From a virus, in the IMG/VR virus record IMGVR_UViG_3300050020_000079, positions 1 through 21,097 of that record: a stretch of 21,097 bases of DNA. One strand, given 5' to 3'. The notes under the pieces were generated by a model. The model was not told where the DNA came from. It saw nothing but the letters and a program-made list of their open reading frames with translations, and did no database searches. Position numbers and translations under genes: made by a program. This document shows positions 1 through 7,366 of this stretch, piece by piece. The stretch's first letter is position 1; every line of letters begins with the position of its first letter.

Positions 1-13
1 GCAAGGAGATACC

Positions 14-208
14 ATGTCCAGCGGATTGCCGGATTCGAGCCCGTCGAGCGGTTCCAAGAAGGCGAAGGGAATGAAGAACCAGGATGGCCGCGAAGGCCCG
101 CAGGTCGGACCGAAGCAGGCCGCGTTCAACGACAAGAAGGTTGACTCGATGCCCAACGAAGGCGCGCCGGAACTCACGGGCAAAGGCGTCATCGCAAAGT
201 TGATCTAG
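14..208 (+). CDS. Small basic hypothetical protein, MPNEG motif
   Basis: A 64-residue protein I do not recognise. It is rich in Lys, Gly, Ser and Pro, with no membrane segment and no clear domain. A good Shine-Dalgarno (AAGGAG, positions 3-8) lies just upstream of the ATG. Near the C-terminus it carries MPNEG, and the next gene has the same five residues near its own C-terminus, so the two may be related or bind the same partner. It opens a run of four small genes ahead of the portal. Low-complexity basic proteins here could be minor virion or packaging accessory proteins, but nothing in the sequence proves that. Confidence 0.6.
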   Translation: MSSGLPDSSPSSGSKKAKGMKNQDGREGPQVGPKQAAFNDKKVDSMPNEGAPELTGKGVIAKLI

Positions 209-220
209 ACCGGAGGCCCC

Positions 221-472
221 ATGGCGAAAGGAAAGAACTACCCCAAGGACGGAACGAACAAGGGCAAGGTTCCTGACGATGGTAAACGCCAGGGGCCTGT
301 CGGCGTCAAGGCCGGATGGTGCCGAACTGGTGGTGCCATCGGTGACGAGTCGATGCCCGAGATGGAAGAGTTCAACAAGCGCGGCGCTGGCGTTGACGAG
401 GGCGAGAAGGAAGTCGGGAACATGCCCAACGAGGGCGTTCATTTGTCCCAGCTTCCCAATCGCATTCGCTGA
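221..472 (+). CDS. Small hypothetical protein, MPNEG motif
   Basis: An 83-residue Gly/Lys/Glu-rich protein of unknown function. GGAGG (212-216) sits 4 nt before the ATG. The N-terminal third is basic (MAKGKNYPKDG...) and the middle is acidic. MPNEG near the C-terminus repeats the motif of the preceding gene. Its TGA overlaps the next ATG by one base, so the pair is probably translationally coupled. Another frame is also open across this interval (from 279), but it has no matching ribosome binding site and reads as an Arg/Ser-rich shadow. Confidence 0.62.
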   Translation: MAKGKNYPKDGTNKGKVPDDGKRQGPVGVKAGWCRTGGAIGDESMPEMEEFNKRGAGVDEGEKEVGNMPNEGVHLSQLPNRIR

Positions 473-759
473 TGCCTAGCCGAAGCCGCCGCGAAGAGCA
501 TGACGGGCGTGGGACTCGCTTTGAGTCCGAGGTCCGTCAAACCGAGATGGAGTCGGCGCACTTCGCGGGGGCTCGTAAGTTCATGTGCAGCGCTTGTCAT
601 ACGATGTTCGAGGAGCGCAGTCGGACGTGCCCTCGATGTGAGAAAGGCCGCACGATGGGAGAGTTGAAACCTCTCTCAGTCAGCGAACAGGAACGCAAGA
701 ACTCGATCAATCGCGCTCGCCAACATCAGGGAGCGAGATTGCCGGGACAAGGGCTCTAG
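472..759 (+). CDS. Small zinc-ribbon protein
   Basis: A 95-residue protein with a four-cysteine zinc ribbon: C39-x2-C42 (FMCSAC) and C53-x2-C56 (TCPRC), ten residues apart. Such modules bind one zinc and commonly mediate DNA, RNA or protein contacts; the partner here is unknown. The N-terminus is Arg-rich and the C-terminal tail is basic. The start overlaps the previous stop (TGATG), and its own stop overlaps the AGGAG that serves the next gene. A second, unrelated two-knuckle protein lies beyond the scaffold (4414-4887), so zinc proteins flank the portal/scaffold block. Confidence 0.75.
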   Translation: MPSRSRREEHDGRGTRFESEVRQTEMESAHFAGARKFMCSACHTMFEERSRTCPRCEKGRTMGELKPLSVSEQERKNSINRARQHQGARLPGQGL

Positions 760-762
760 GAG
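758..762 (+). promoter_or_regulatory. RBS fixing a GTG start at 768
   Basis: AGGAG overlaps the TAG stop of the zinc-ribbon gene and sits 5 nt before GTG 768. This supports GTG as the start of the next small gene. Confidence 0.6.
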
Positions 763-767
763 ATCGC

Positions 768-959
768 GTGTACAAAAAGACCAAGCAGGGAATCGAGATC
801 GACTCGCAGGCCGCTGACAAGAAGATGGCCCCTCGCTTTGGCAAGCGTCCTGCGCTCACTGCTCCCGAGGAACCGGACTCGAAGCCTCGTCCCGCGTTTG
901 GCAAAAAAAAAGCGCGAAAGTCTAAGATCGCCGCGATGATCGGCAAGGCCAAGAAATAA
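768..959 (+). CDS. Small Lys-rich hypothetical protein
   Basis: A 63-residue, very basic protein starting at GTG. Two similar blocks can be seen, RFGKRPA and AFGKKKA, separated by an acidic/proline linker, and the chain ends in a Lys/Ala-rich tail. The second block is encoded by a run of nine A (903-911). The stop lies one base before the portal ATG. I do not recognise a family. A short basic protein right before the portal could bind nucleic acid or act in packaging or assembly, but this is a guess from composition and position. Confidence 0.58.
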   Translation: MYKKTKQGIEIDSQAADKKMAPRFGKRPALTAPEEPDSKPRPAFGKKKARKSKIAAMIGKAKK

Positions 960-960
960 C

Positions 961-3132
961 ATGGCTGTCGAGGTCAAGCACCTCCCGCCGCCCGCAGACA
1001 TTATCGCTGGCGAGATGAAGGCGGCGAAACGTGTTGACCAACTGCTCAAGGGTCGCCTCCAGCAACTAAGCGAAGACCAACTCGACCGCCTCCAGAAGCA
1101 CGTCAAGAAACTCCTCAAGAACGCTCGTCGCGAGTCTGAGCCCCTGCGTAAGAAACTCGTTCGATGCTCCGACCTCCTCGAAGGCATCGTTGAAGAAACC
1201 AACTTCCCCTTTGAGGGAGCTTCCAATGTTACTCTGCGAGCTGCTGCTGGAATCGCTCGTACATTCGAGGCCACCTTCAACCCCGCGCTCTACGCTGACA
1301 CCGAACTTTTCGCTCCCGACATCGACCCTGGCGCGGAACAAGAGCTAGGGCTTGGTGACGCCGCATCCCTGACGAAACTCCAAGAGGGTTTCAACCACTC
1401 GTTCTCGCGCAAGTACAACGGCCTCAAGACCCTCAAGGGCGGCACCATCCCAGCGTTCCGAGATGGAACGTTCCTCGTGTCGGGCTCCTGGGAGCGCGTC
1501 GTCCAATGCGTCAACGACCAGCGCACCTACCGGAGCTATGAAGAATTCAAGAAGGACTACCCCGACGCGGCGTCATCCAAGATCGAAGGCTCGACCTACG
1601 CCGATCTGGCAGATTTCTTTCTCATCGAAGGGAAGGACGCCGAACTCATCGTCCGGTTCCATCACAACCACGTCCAGTTCGATGGGATTGAATACCGGCA
1701 GCTCCTGCGAACCAAATTTCTCCTGTACCCTACCACTTCTCTAAAGCTGGAGAGGGCCGAGATGTACGGAGCGATGTATGACCTCGGCAAAGAAGAACTC
1801 AAGCGGCGGGCGAAGAAAGGGGAGTTCTACAAAGACCAAGTTGAAGTCGCCATCAAGCGGCGCGGGTCAACGGTCGCAGATAACTGGGACAAGAACCGAC
1901 TCTACGTTGAAGGATTTGTTACCCCCGACCCAGAGTCCGCTCCGCTACGTCTGGGGTCATTCGTTGTCAAGTTCGACCTCGATAAAGACGGGGTAGTCGA
2001 GCAGTACCACGTCACTGGGATCAGCGAGGGCGAGGCGTTCATCATCATCGCCTGTCGGCCCTATGACCTCCGCCACAACGTGCCTGATGTCATCCCGTTT
2101 CGTCTCGTCGCCCGCGACCACGCGTTTGACGGCATCTCGTTGGTGTCCGACGGCGAGGACATGTTCAACCAGATCGACACGCTGTTCCGCCACGACAACA
2201 ACGTGATGATGCTGACGACCTCTCCCATGTTCATGGTCCAGCAGGACCTCAAGGAAACCATCGACATGGGCCGGGCTGAGTGCGTCATTCGCCCCGGCGT
2301 CACCTACTACGTCCCCGACATCACGAAGGCGATGAAGCAGTTGGAGGTTGCCGATGTCGCGGCGGCGTCGGGTGACAACAACATCAAACTCTCTACCATC
2401 GCCCGCTTCCTCGAAATGCTCATCGGAGTCTCCCAAGGTGAATCAGGCCAAACGTCGCCATCAGACCCTCGTGCCCCGGCCGCCAAAACGACTCTGCTCC
2501 TCATGCAGGCGGGTAAGCGTACGGATAGATGCCTGGATGAATGGTGCGAGTCTCTGCCTGATCTTGCCAAACTCCACGCGACCCTGCTGTATCAGTATTC
2601 GGGTGAGTCGGACTACAAGTTCACGGACCAGAAGGGCGCGCAGCAGTCCTTTCCTCTAAAGATTTTGGCTGACCCCAGGCTTCGCTGGGTCGCCCGCCGT
2701 CGGAGTGTGACTCTAACCCCGGAGTTTGCGCTTCAACGGTTGGGAACTTTGATTCAGACGTACACCAACATGAGGCCGTTGTTGCTTCAAGGCGACCCCA
2801 TCGCGCTGGAGACTTGGAACCGGATCGTGCGGAACTCCGGCGAGCCCCAGTGCGAGAAGCTCATGATGGACCCGTCGCAGGCCCCGCAGATGGCGATGAT
2901 GGCGATGGAGAAGGCCAAACAGCAGTTCCTTCACATGGCCCATCTCAAAGCCATCGAAGCTGGCGAGAAGAAATTGGCCCAGGCTTCTGCCGCCGAACTT
3001 GTTAAGATACTCGGAGAGGCAGACCGCGCCCACATCTCTGGGTTAAACCAGGAGTTGGAAACCGAGCAGGTTGAGGCGCAACAGGCATCAGGACAACAGC
3101 CGAATCCGAACCAAGTTCCCGTCACAAAATAA
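961..3132 (+). CDS. Portal protein (P22-sized, podovirus type)
   Basis: A 723-residue portal, close in length to the P22 portal (about 725). Portals form the dodecameric ring at one capsid vertex that docks terminase, passes DNA and anchors the neck. Recognisable features are an N-terminal helical region, the FPFEGASNV segment near residue 82 (portals of this type have a similar P-W/F-x-GASN motif), a beta-rich middle, and a region near residues 490-530 (GVSQGESGQ, then AAKTTLLLMQAGKRTDR) like the stem/crown transition. The C-terminus is helical and Gln-rich, as in P22-like portals. It has seven Cys in 723 residues and no signal peptide. It is followed by a small helical protein and the scaffold, the usual portal-scaffold-capsid order. 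The terminase is not in the window. Assignment is from motif recognition and gene order. Confidence 0.9.
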   Translation: MAVEVKHLPPPADIIAGEMKAAKRVDQLLKGRLQQLSEDQLDRLQKHVKKLLKNARRESEPLRKKLVRCSDLLEGIVEETNFPFEGASNVTLRAAAGIARTFEATFNPALYADTELFAPDIDPGAEQELGLGDAASLTKLQEGFNHSFSRKYNGLKTLKGGTIPAFRDGTFLVSGSWERVVQCVNDQRTYRSYEEFKKDYPDAASSKIEGSTYADLADFFLIEGKDAELIVRFHHNHVQFDGIEYRQLLRTKFLLYPTTSLKLERAEMYGAMYDLGKEELKRRAKKGEFYKDQVEVAIKRRGSTVADNWDKNRLYVEGFVTPDPESAPLRLGSFVVKFDLDKDGVVEQYHVTGISEGEAFIIIACRPYDLRHNVPDVIPFRLVARDHAFDGISLVSDGEDMFNQIDTLFRHDNNVMMLTTSPMFMVQQDLKETIDMGRAECVIRPGVTYYVPDITKAMKQLEVADVAAASGDNNIKLSTIARFLEMLIGVSQGESGQTSPSDPRAPAAKTTLLLMQAGKRTDRCLDEWCESLPDLAKLHATLLYQYSGESDYKFTDQKGAQQSFPLKILADPRLRWVARRRSVTLTPEFALQRLGTLIQTYTNMRPLLLQGDPIALETWNRIVRNSGEPQCEKLMMDPSQAPQMAMMAMEKAKQQFLHMAHLKAIEAGEKKLAQASAAELVKILGEADRAHISGLNQELETEQVEAQQASGQQPNPNQVPVTK

Positions 3133-3144
3133 AAGGAGTTCACC

Positions 3145-3522
3145 ATGGCGAATGTGAAGTTCACAAACGACGGACAGCAGAAGCGACTCGAACGTCTTGA
3201 GGCCCTCCGTGCTACTCGCAAGGATATCGCTGACCTCGCGGACTTGAAAAATGATGCTTCCTGGGGTAAACTAGCGAAGGTGTACCGGAAGTATGAATCC
3301 TACGCGAAGAACGAGGAGAAAAGGACCAACCTCGAACATGACTCCGGCGACATCGACGCGCAGACTTTCAGCAAGTTGGCTACTCGGTTCCGTCAGAAGC
3401 AGGCTGATTTCGATTTGGCCGCAAGCATTCTCGACAAGCACTCCGAGATGGTGAAGGAGTTTGACGATCAGATTTCATTCCTTGAGAAACAGTTCAAGGT
3501 CGCAAAAGAAGCATTGGCGTAA
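3145..3522 (+). CDS. Small helical head-region protein, unknown
   Basis: A 125-residue charged protein predicted to be almost entirely helical, with heptad-like Leu/Ala spacing (RLERLEALRATRKDIADLADL near the start, FLEKQFKVAKEALA at the end) and no Cys. AAGGAG precedes the ATG. It lies between the portal and the likely scaffold. A scaffold cofactor or small head-assembly protein is plausible, but no specific family is recognised. Confidence 0.78.
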   Translation: MANVKFTNDGQQKRLERLEALRATRKDIADLADLKNDASWGKLAKVYRKYESYAKNEEKRTNLEHDSGDIDAQTFSKLATRFRQKQADFDLAASILDKHSEMVKEFDDQISFLEKQFKVAKEALA

Positions 3523-3540
3523 CAACAGGAGAATCCCACC

Positions 3541-4413
3541 ATGGCGATCCACGAGATTGATTCAGAGAAGGAAGAGAAGTCCCGCACCGACCGCGAGGAA
3601 GCCGACAAGGCTCGCCAGGCCCGCGAGGACGCGACCAACGAGAAGCTTCGCGCCGAGGAACTTCGCGCTGCCCGCGCGGAATCAGCTCTTGAAGAGGCCC
3701 GCCGCCGCCCCGTCGAATCCGCCCCTCTCGGCCCCACCGAGTCCCAGTGGCAACAGCTCGAAGCCGAGAATCCCGGCCGCACTCGCCAGGAGATTCAGGC
3801 CGAGGCCAACAAGATCGCGGCCATCACTGACGCTCGCCTTCGCCCGCTGTCCGACCGCGCCCAGGCCGCAGAGGATCGCGCCAAAGCCGCCGAGGAACGC
3901 GCCGCCCGCATCGAGGGTCGCCATTCCATAGATAAGGTGGAGTCGCGGTTCTACAAGGACAACGCCGCGCTGGAACCTCATAAGAAAGAAGTCGAGGCGT
4001 TCCTTGCTGAGTTCCCTGAGACTCAGGACGCGAAGACCTACGAAAAGCGCCTCGGCCTCGCGGCTGACTATGTGCGCGGGAAGGTGAAATCATTGAGAAG
4101 CGAGCCCCGACGTGGAGAGTTCTCCAGCCGCCAGGTGGAGTCGGACGACCGCGACGACCGCCGCGATGGCGAGTTCGATGGTCGCGTGGATGCGCGTGGG
4201 CTTGGTGGGAATCGTGGGGCGCTGACGCTGGTCGAGAACGTGGCGGAATCCTTTGGCCGCGACACGAAGCATGAGGATTCGGTCAAGGTCTGGAAGGAAT
4301 CACAGGACGATGAGGGTCGTGGCGTCCAGATCGACTCGCGCGAGGAAGTGGAGCGCGCCCGTAAGATCATCGCGAGGGGTTCCAACATCGGAGGGCAGCG
4401 CGGCGACAAGTAA
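3541..4413 (+). CDS. Probable scaffolding protein
   Basis: A 290-residue, highly charged protein with no Cys. Residues about 5-60 and 90-130 are long Glu/Arg/Ala coiled-coil-like stretches; residues about 200-220 are a low-complexity Asp/Arg patch (SDDRDDRRDGEFDGR); the C-terminus is basic. Scaffolding proteins guide coat polymerisation and then leave the procapsid. They are typically helical, charged and encoded between portal and coat, as here. AGGAG lies 9 nt before the ATG. There is no protease domain, so any removal of the scaffold would need another factor or exit intact as in P22. The function is inferred from composition and position. Confidence 0.72.
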   Translation: MAIHEIDSEKEEKSRTDREEADKARQAREDATNEKLRAEELRAARAESALEEARRRPVESAPLGPTESQWQQLEAENPGRTRQEIQAEANKIAAITDARLRPLSDRAQAAEDRAKAAEERAARIEGRHSIDKVESRFYKDNAALEPHKKEVEAFLAEFPETQDAKTYEKRLGLAADYVRGKVKSLRSEPRRGEFSSRQVESDDRDDRRDGEFDGRVDARGLGGNRGALTLVENVAESFGRDTKHEDSVKVWKESQDDEGRGVQIDSREEVERARKIIARGSNIGGQRGDK

Positions 4414-4887
4414 ATGGACCAGCAAAAAGAGAACAACAACTTCCTCTCCAAGTGGGAGGCGCGTCTCGTCAACCCGAAAGGTGATCCGGGCTTCACTGAC
4501 GTTTGGCCGAGTGAATCTAAGGGTAACGGGAAGATGCGCCTCAACAACCTGCGGACTGGTGGAGCGCAGGGGAAGGGAACGCTTCTACGCAAGGCCGCTT
4601 GTTTGCGTTGCGGGTTCATTAACGATTTGAACCTCATCGACCACACAGGAGGAAGCATCGACGGCAAGGGTGGTTACGGTGACGTGACCACCGCGACTGC
4701 GACATTCCCGGTCAGCGGGCCGCCCGACGTTCTTGGAAATTTTGCGACCGGAACCGAAAACTACGGCGACCAGACGATTGGAAAAGGGAGCGGGTGCGCT
4801 CTTTGCGGCTCAAAAAACAGCACACAAATCCGCACGATCCTCGACTACGTTTGGCCGACCAACAGTCCCGCGAATTTAGGATTCTGA
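4414..4887 (+). CDS. Hypothetical protein with paired CxxC knuckles
   Basis: A 157-residue protein starting directly after the scaffold stop (TAAATG). It has C63-x2-C66 (CLRCG) and C128-x2-C131 (CALCG), together able to bind one zinc. About 60 mostly beta/Gly-rich residues separate the knuckles, longer than in a classical zinc ribbon, so an inserted loop or domain is likely. There is no signal peptide and no recognised family. It is the last gene before the promoter at 4897, so it probably ends the upstream portal/scaffold transcription unit, although I see no terminator. Confidence 0.76.
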   Translation: MDQQKENNNFLSKWEARLVNPKGDPGFTDVWPSESKGNGKMRLNNLRTGGAQGKGTLLRKAACLRCGFINDLNLIDHTGGSIDGKGGYGDVTTATATFPVSGPPDVLGNFATGTENYGDQTIGKGSGCALCGSKNSTQIRTILDYVWPTNSPANLGF

Positions 4888-4896
4888 AAATAGGTG

Positions 4897-4925
4897 TTGA
4901 CAACATTGCGTAGTCATGTTATATT
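4897..4925 (+). promoter_or_regulatory. Strong sigma70-type promoter for capsid genes
   Basis: The -35 is TTGACA (4897-4902), a perfect match. The spacer is 17 bp, and the -10 is TATATT (4920-4925) preceded by TG at 4917-4918, making an extended -10. The predicted start is near A4932, giving a leader of about 76 nt before the ATG at 5008. It lies in the only long non-coding gap (4888-5007) and would raise expression of the decoration and major capsid genes, which are needed in hundreds of copies. It is the only promoter I can support in the window. Confidence 0.78.
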
Positions 4926-4964
4926 TCGCTCAGACGTTCACTAGTCGCTGACGTTCACCATCGA

Positions 4965-5003
4965 GTCTCCCATAACAGAATAAACTTTCTGTCGCAGGGA
5001 GAC
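4965..5003 (+). promoter_or_regulatory. Leader hairpin covering the capsid-operon RBS
   Basis: The outer stem pairs GTCTCCC (4965-4971) with GGGAGAC (4997-5003), seven base pairs, five of them G-C. The inner stem pairs ACAGAA (4975-4980) with TTCTGT (4987-4992), six base pairs closing a six-base loop. A small 3x4 internal loop separates them. The right outer arm contains the GGAG Shine-Dalgarno (4998-5001), six bases before ATG 5008. The ribosome site is therefore paired in the folded state. This could be translational control or a 5' stability element. It is seen directly in sequence; the effect is inferred. Confidence 0.6.
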
Positions 5004-5007
5004 ACCC

Positions 5008-5844
5008 ATGGCCGCAGTGACCTCGGTTGTAAACTACGCCGACGCTCGCGAAATTCTTTTCCCCGTTTCTGGCGCGGGTGCGAACATCCCGACGGGAACG
5101 TTGCTGATGCCCGGCGTCACGGCTGGCACCAACATCGGTGTCCTCATCCCGGTGACTGCCTCTTCCAATGCCCACGCCATCGGCGTGTTGAACGGCAACC
5201 ACAACTACGCGGCGTCTGGCGATGCGCTGACGACCACGCTCAACCAGTGGTTCCCGTTGGCTGGGTTCGCTGGCTCTTCCTTTCTGATGGGGACCGCGTT
5301 CGCGGCCACCCCCCTCGCGTATCCGTCGCATCAGGTTGACCTCTGTGACACCGCCGTTCTCGTCAAGGTCAGCTACAGCCTGGCCTCGACCATGGCTGTC
5401 GCCTCCGCGACGACCACGGCCATCACGATCACCAACGAGATCACGCTGAAAGACTCCGCGTTCGACTACATCAACGCGGGAACTGCGATTGGCGAGTTGG
5501 CTTTCGTCACCATCTCCAACGCGGGCTCCGACACGCTGGTTTCCGCGACTCCCCTGACGGTCGCTCCCGACTCCACCTCGAAGATCACGCAGATTCTTCC
5601 CCTGTTCTACGATCTGCTCGTCTGGAAGGTCAACACGACCACGGTTTCCACGCTCCTGGATTCCACTGCCGCCGTCGGCACGGGTCGCGGCCTCATCGTC
5701 GCCAACTACATCGGCCTCAACGGCGACTCTTTCCGCCTCGACCCCAAGACTTGGCATAACGCGCAGAAACTCAACCTCGTCAACAATCTGGACTTCTACT
5801 CGTACGTCGCGCTTCAGGACTCGGGCTTCCATCCGATCAGCTGA
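5008..5844 (+). CDS. Probable capsid decoration/structural protein
   Basis: A 278-residue protein, rich in Thr, Ala, Val and Ser and apparently mostly beta, with one Cys and no signal peptide. It is the first gene after the strong promoter and leader hairpin and lies just before the major capsid gene, so high expression is expected. Decoration (head-stabilising) proteins often take this place. An alternative is an abundant fibre-like or minor capsid protein. It lacks the features that mark the 6432 gene as the HK97-type coat, so I do not call it the coat. I do not recognise a specific family. Confidence 0.75.
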   Translation: MAAVTSVVNYADAREILFPVSGAGANIPTGTLLMPGVTAGTNIGVLIPVTASSNAHAIGVLNGNHNYAASGDALTTTLNQWFPLAGFAGSSFLMGTAFAATPLAYPSHQVDLCDTAVLVKVSYSLASTMAVASATTTAITITNEITLKDSAFDYINAGTAIGELAFVTISNAGSDTLVSATPLTVAPDSTSKITQILPLFYDLLVWKVNTTTVSTLLDSTAAVGTGRGLIVANYIGLNGDSFRLDPKTWHNAQKLNLVNNLDFYSYVALQDSGFHPIS

Positions 5845-5857
5845 TTTTGAGAGAGAA

Positions 5858-6430
5858 ATGACCGAAGAACAGATCGTCGCTAAGTATACGAAGGCCACGG
5901 GGAAGTTTAACCGTGGCGGTGAACCATATTCCATTCGCCGGTTCATTTATAGCTACGTCTGTTCTGGATGTGGAGAAGTCTCTTTCACTACGACGACCCG
6001 GATTTCTGGGTACTGCACGATGAGTTGCTATATGCTCCGGTACTGGGACAAGAATACGACGCGAGAAAACAAGATCGACAAAGACGGATACGTCAAGGTT
6101 TTCTCTCGCGGACATTCCGTCTCCCGGGAAGCCGGTCACTGCCGAGTCTCTGAACATGTTCTTGTGATGGAAAAAGAACTTGGGCGTTCTCTGAGAAAAG
6201 GGGAGAACGTTCACCATAAGAACGGAATCAAAAACGACAACAGAATTGAGAATCTTGAACTCTGGACTTCTCACCAGCCCGCAGGACAGAGAGTTTCTGA
6301 TTTGATTTCATTCGTCGTCGATAATTACCAGACCGAACTGAAGGCCAAACTAGAAGTGCGCGAGTTGGTTCAAAGCGTAATCCGTCGCGTTGAAACGCAC
6401 GGAACATTGTCAGTCTTACAGGAGAAATAA
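5858..6430 (+). CDS. Free-standing HNH homing-type endonuclease
   Basis: A 190-residue protein. Residues 35-57 hold a zinc finger (C35-x2-C38 and C53-x3-C57). The HNH core follows: VSEHVLVMEKELGR (about 97-110), then H119-H120, N122, N128 and N132 in VHHKNGIKNDNRIENLEL. Such enzymes nick or cut DNA with a divalent metal and spread by homing into alleles that lack them. It sits between the decoration gene and the major capsid gene, a typical free-standing homing site, and is more AT-rich than its neighbours. Its 3' end supplies the ribosome site of the capsid gene. No intron or intein boundary is visible. Confidence 0.9.
   Translation: MTEEQIVAKYTKATGKFNRGGEPYSIRRFIYSYVCSGCGEVSFTTTTRISGYCTMSCYMLRYWDKNTTRENKIDKDGYVKVFSRGHSVSREAGHCRVSEHVLVMEKELGRSLRKGENVHHKNGIKNDNRIENLELWTSHQPAGQRVSDLISFVVDNYQTELKAKLEVRELVQSVIRRVETHGTLSVLQEK
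6420..6424 (+). promoter_or_regulatory. RBS fixing the GTG start of the capsid gene
   Basis: AGGAG lies 7 nt before GTG 6432. An in-frame ATG at 6390 would add 14 residues encoded inside the HNH gene and has no good ribosome site, so GTG 6432 is preferred. Confidence 0.65.
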
Positions 6431-6431
6431 A

Positions 6432-7325
6432 GTGGCAATTGTCAACTCCAGTCAGTGGCCTTCAGTCGTTCAAAGGGACTTATCCCTACTTTTTGTAGAT
6501 CAGTACAGAGGCTGGCCGAGTATGTTAAGTTTGATGTTCGACTTCAAGCCTGCCGAACAGGGAACCGAGTACGACCTGGAGGTCGGTGACTTCCCGGCCG
6601 TCCAGCTCTTCAACGGGTCGGTTCCTTACGTCCCCGTCACGGAAGGCTACAAGAAGTCGATCCAGGAGACGCAGTACGCGGTCGGATTCATCGCGACCCG
6701 CCAGCTTCTCCGCAACGACCTGTACGGCGCGGTGCGATCCACCGTCCGCAACATGGCCGATTCGTTCCGCCAGCTCCGCGAGCAGCAGGGAGCGTTCTGC
6801 TTCGTGAACGGGTTCAACGGCGCGTTCACGACCGGTGATGGCCTGTCGCTCTTCAACGCGGCCCACACCAACGCGAACGGTGGTCCGAACTTCTCGAACA
6901 CGAACTCGCTGGCGTTCAGCGCGGCGAACCTCCAGAACAACCGCCTGCTCATGAAGGCGTTCCCGTCCAACGCGGGCAACATCATCATGAACGTGGCGGA
7001 TACCATCATCGTCCCGATGCAGCTTGAGGATGTTGGCTACGAAATCCTGGAGAGCATGGGTAAGGTTGACACCTCGCTCAACAACCGCAACTACTCCGAG
7101 GGCCGCTACAAGCTCATCGTCTGGGACAACTTCCTCACGTCTCCGACCAACTGGTTCCTGGTCAACTCCGAGCGGATGCGCCGCGAGTTGATTTTCCGCG
7201 AGTGGGAGAAAGTCTCTTTCATGCGGTCGGGAGAGTTCGACACGCTCGCCACGAAGTGGGCCGGATATACTTCTTTCGGCATCAGCACAGTTGAACCGCG
7301 ATGGGGCTTCGGGTCTAGCAACTAG
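6432..7325 (+). CDS. Major capsid protein (HK97-fold type)
   Basis: A 297-residue protein starting at GTG with AGGAG upstream. The sequence LFNAAHTNANGGPNFSNTN near residues 140-158 and the region around TIIVPMQLEDVGYEILES are like HK97-fold coats of the Mu gpT type, where LFNAAHxN is characteristic. HK97-fold coats form the icosahedral shell; the scaffold upstream fits that. It has one Cys and no signal peptide. It lies in the transcription unit driven by the promoter at 4897, beyond the decoration and HNH genes. No N-terminal delta domain is seen, consistent with a separate scaffold. Family assignment is by motif and context. Confidence 0.88.
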   Translation: MAIVNSSQWPSVVQRDLSLLFVDQYRGWPSMLSLMFDFKPAEQGTEYDLEVGDFPAVQLFNGSVPYVPVTEGYKKSIQETQYAVGFIATRQLLRNDLYGAVRSTVRNMADSFRQLREQQGAFCFVNGFNGAFTTGDGLSLFNAAHTNANGGPNFSNTNSLAFSAANLQNNRLLMKAFPSNAGNIIMNVADTIIVPMQLEDVGYEILESMGKVDTSLNNRNYSEGRYKLIVWDNFLTSPTNWFLVNSERMRRELIFREWEKVSFMRSGEFDTLATKWAGYTSFGISTVEPRWGFGSSN

Positions 7326-7366
7326 GGTACCAATATATACGAGTGATCGAATAGGAGACATTCACC

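Noticed and set aside
4068-4667. Antisense open frame under the scaffold
   Set aside because: Ser/Arg/Pro-rich reverse reading of scaffold codons with no supporting signal.
4933-4958. Direct repeat GACGTTCAC at 4933 and 4950 just after the promoter start
   Set aside because: It looked like an operator, but the same nine bases occur inside coding regions (near 9981 and 20433), so the repeat may be chance. Kept only as a note.
4930-5946. Long antisense open frame (338 codons) opposite the decoration gene
   Set aside because: Arg/Gly/Val-rich translation with no domain, no ribosome site, lying over the promoter and a well-supported gene. A GC-driven shadow.
5858-6430. HNH gene as part of a group I intron or intein
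   Set aside because: It has its own start and stop between two complete genes; neither neighbour is interrupted and no splice-junction elements were seen.
6525-7361. Long antisense open frame (278 codons) opposite the coat gene
   Set aside because: Its composition mirrors the coat codons and it has no recognisable motif; coat similarity on the + strand is clear.
7326-7366. Possible promoter or terminator in the gap after the coat gene
   Set aside because: A TATATA stretch exists, but there is no -35 at suitable spacing and no GC hairpin with a T-run.
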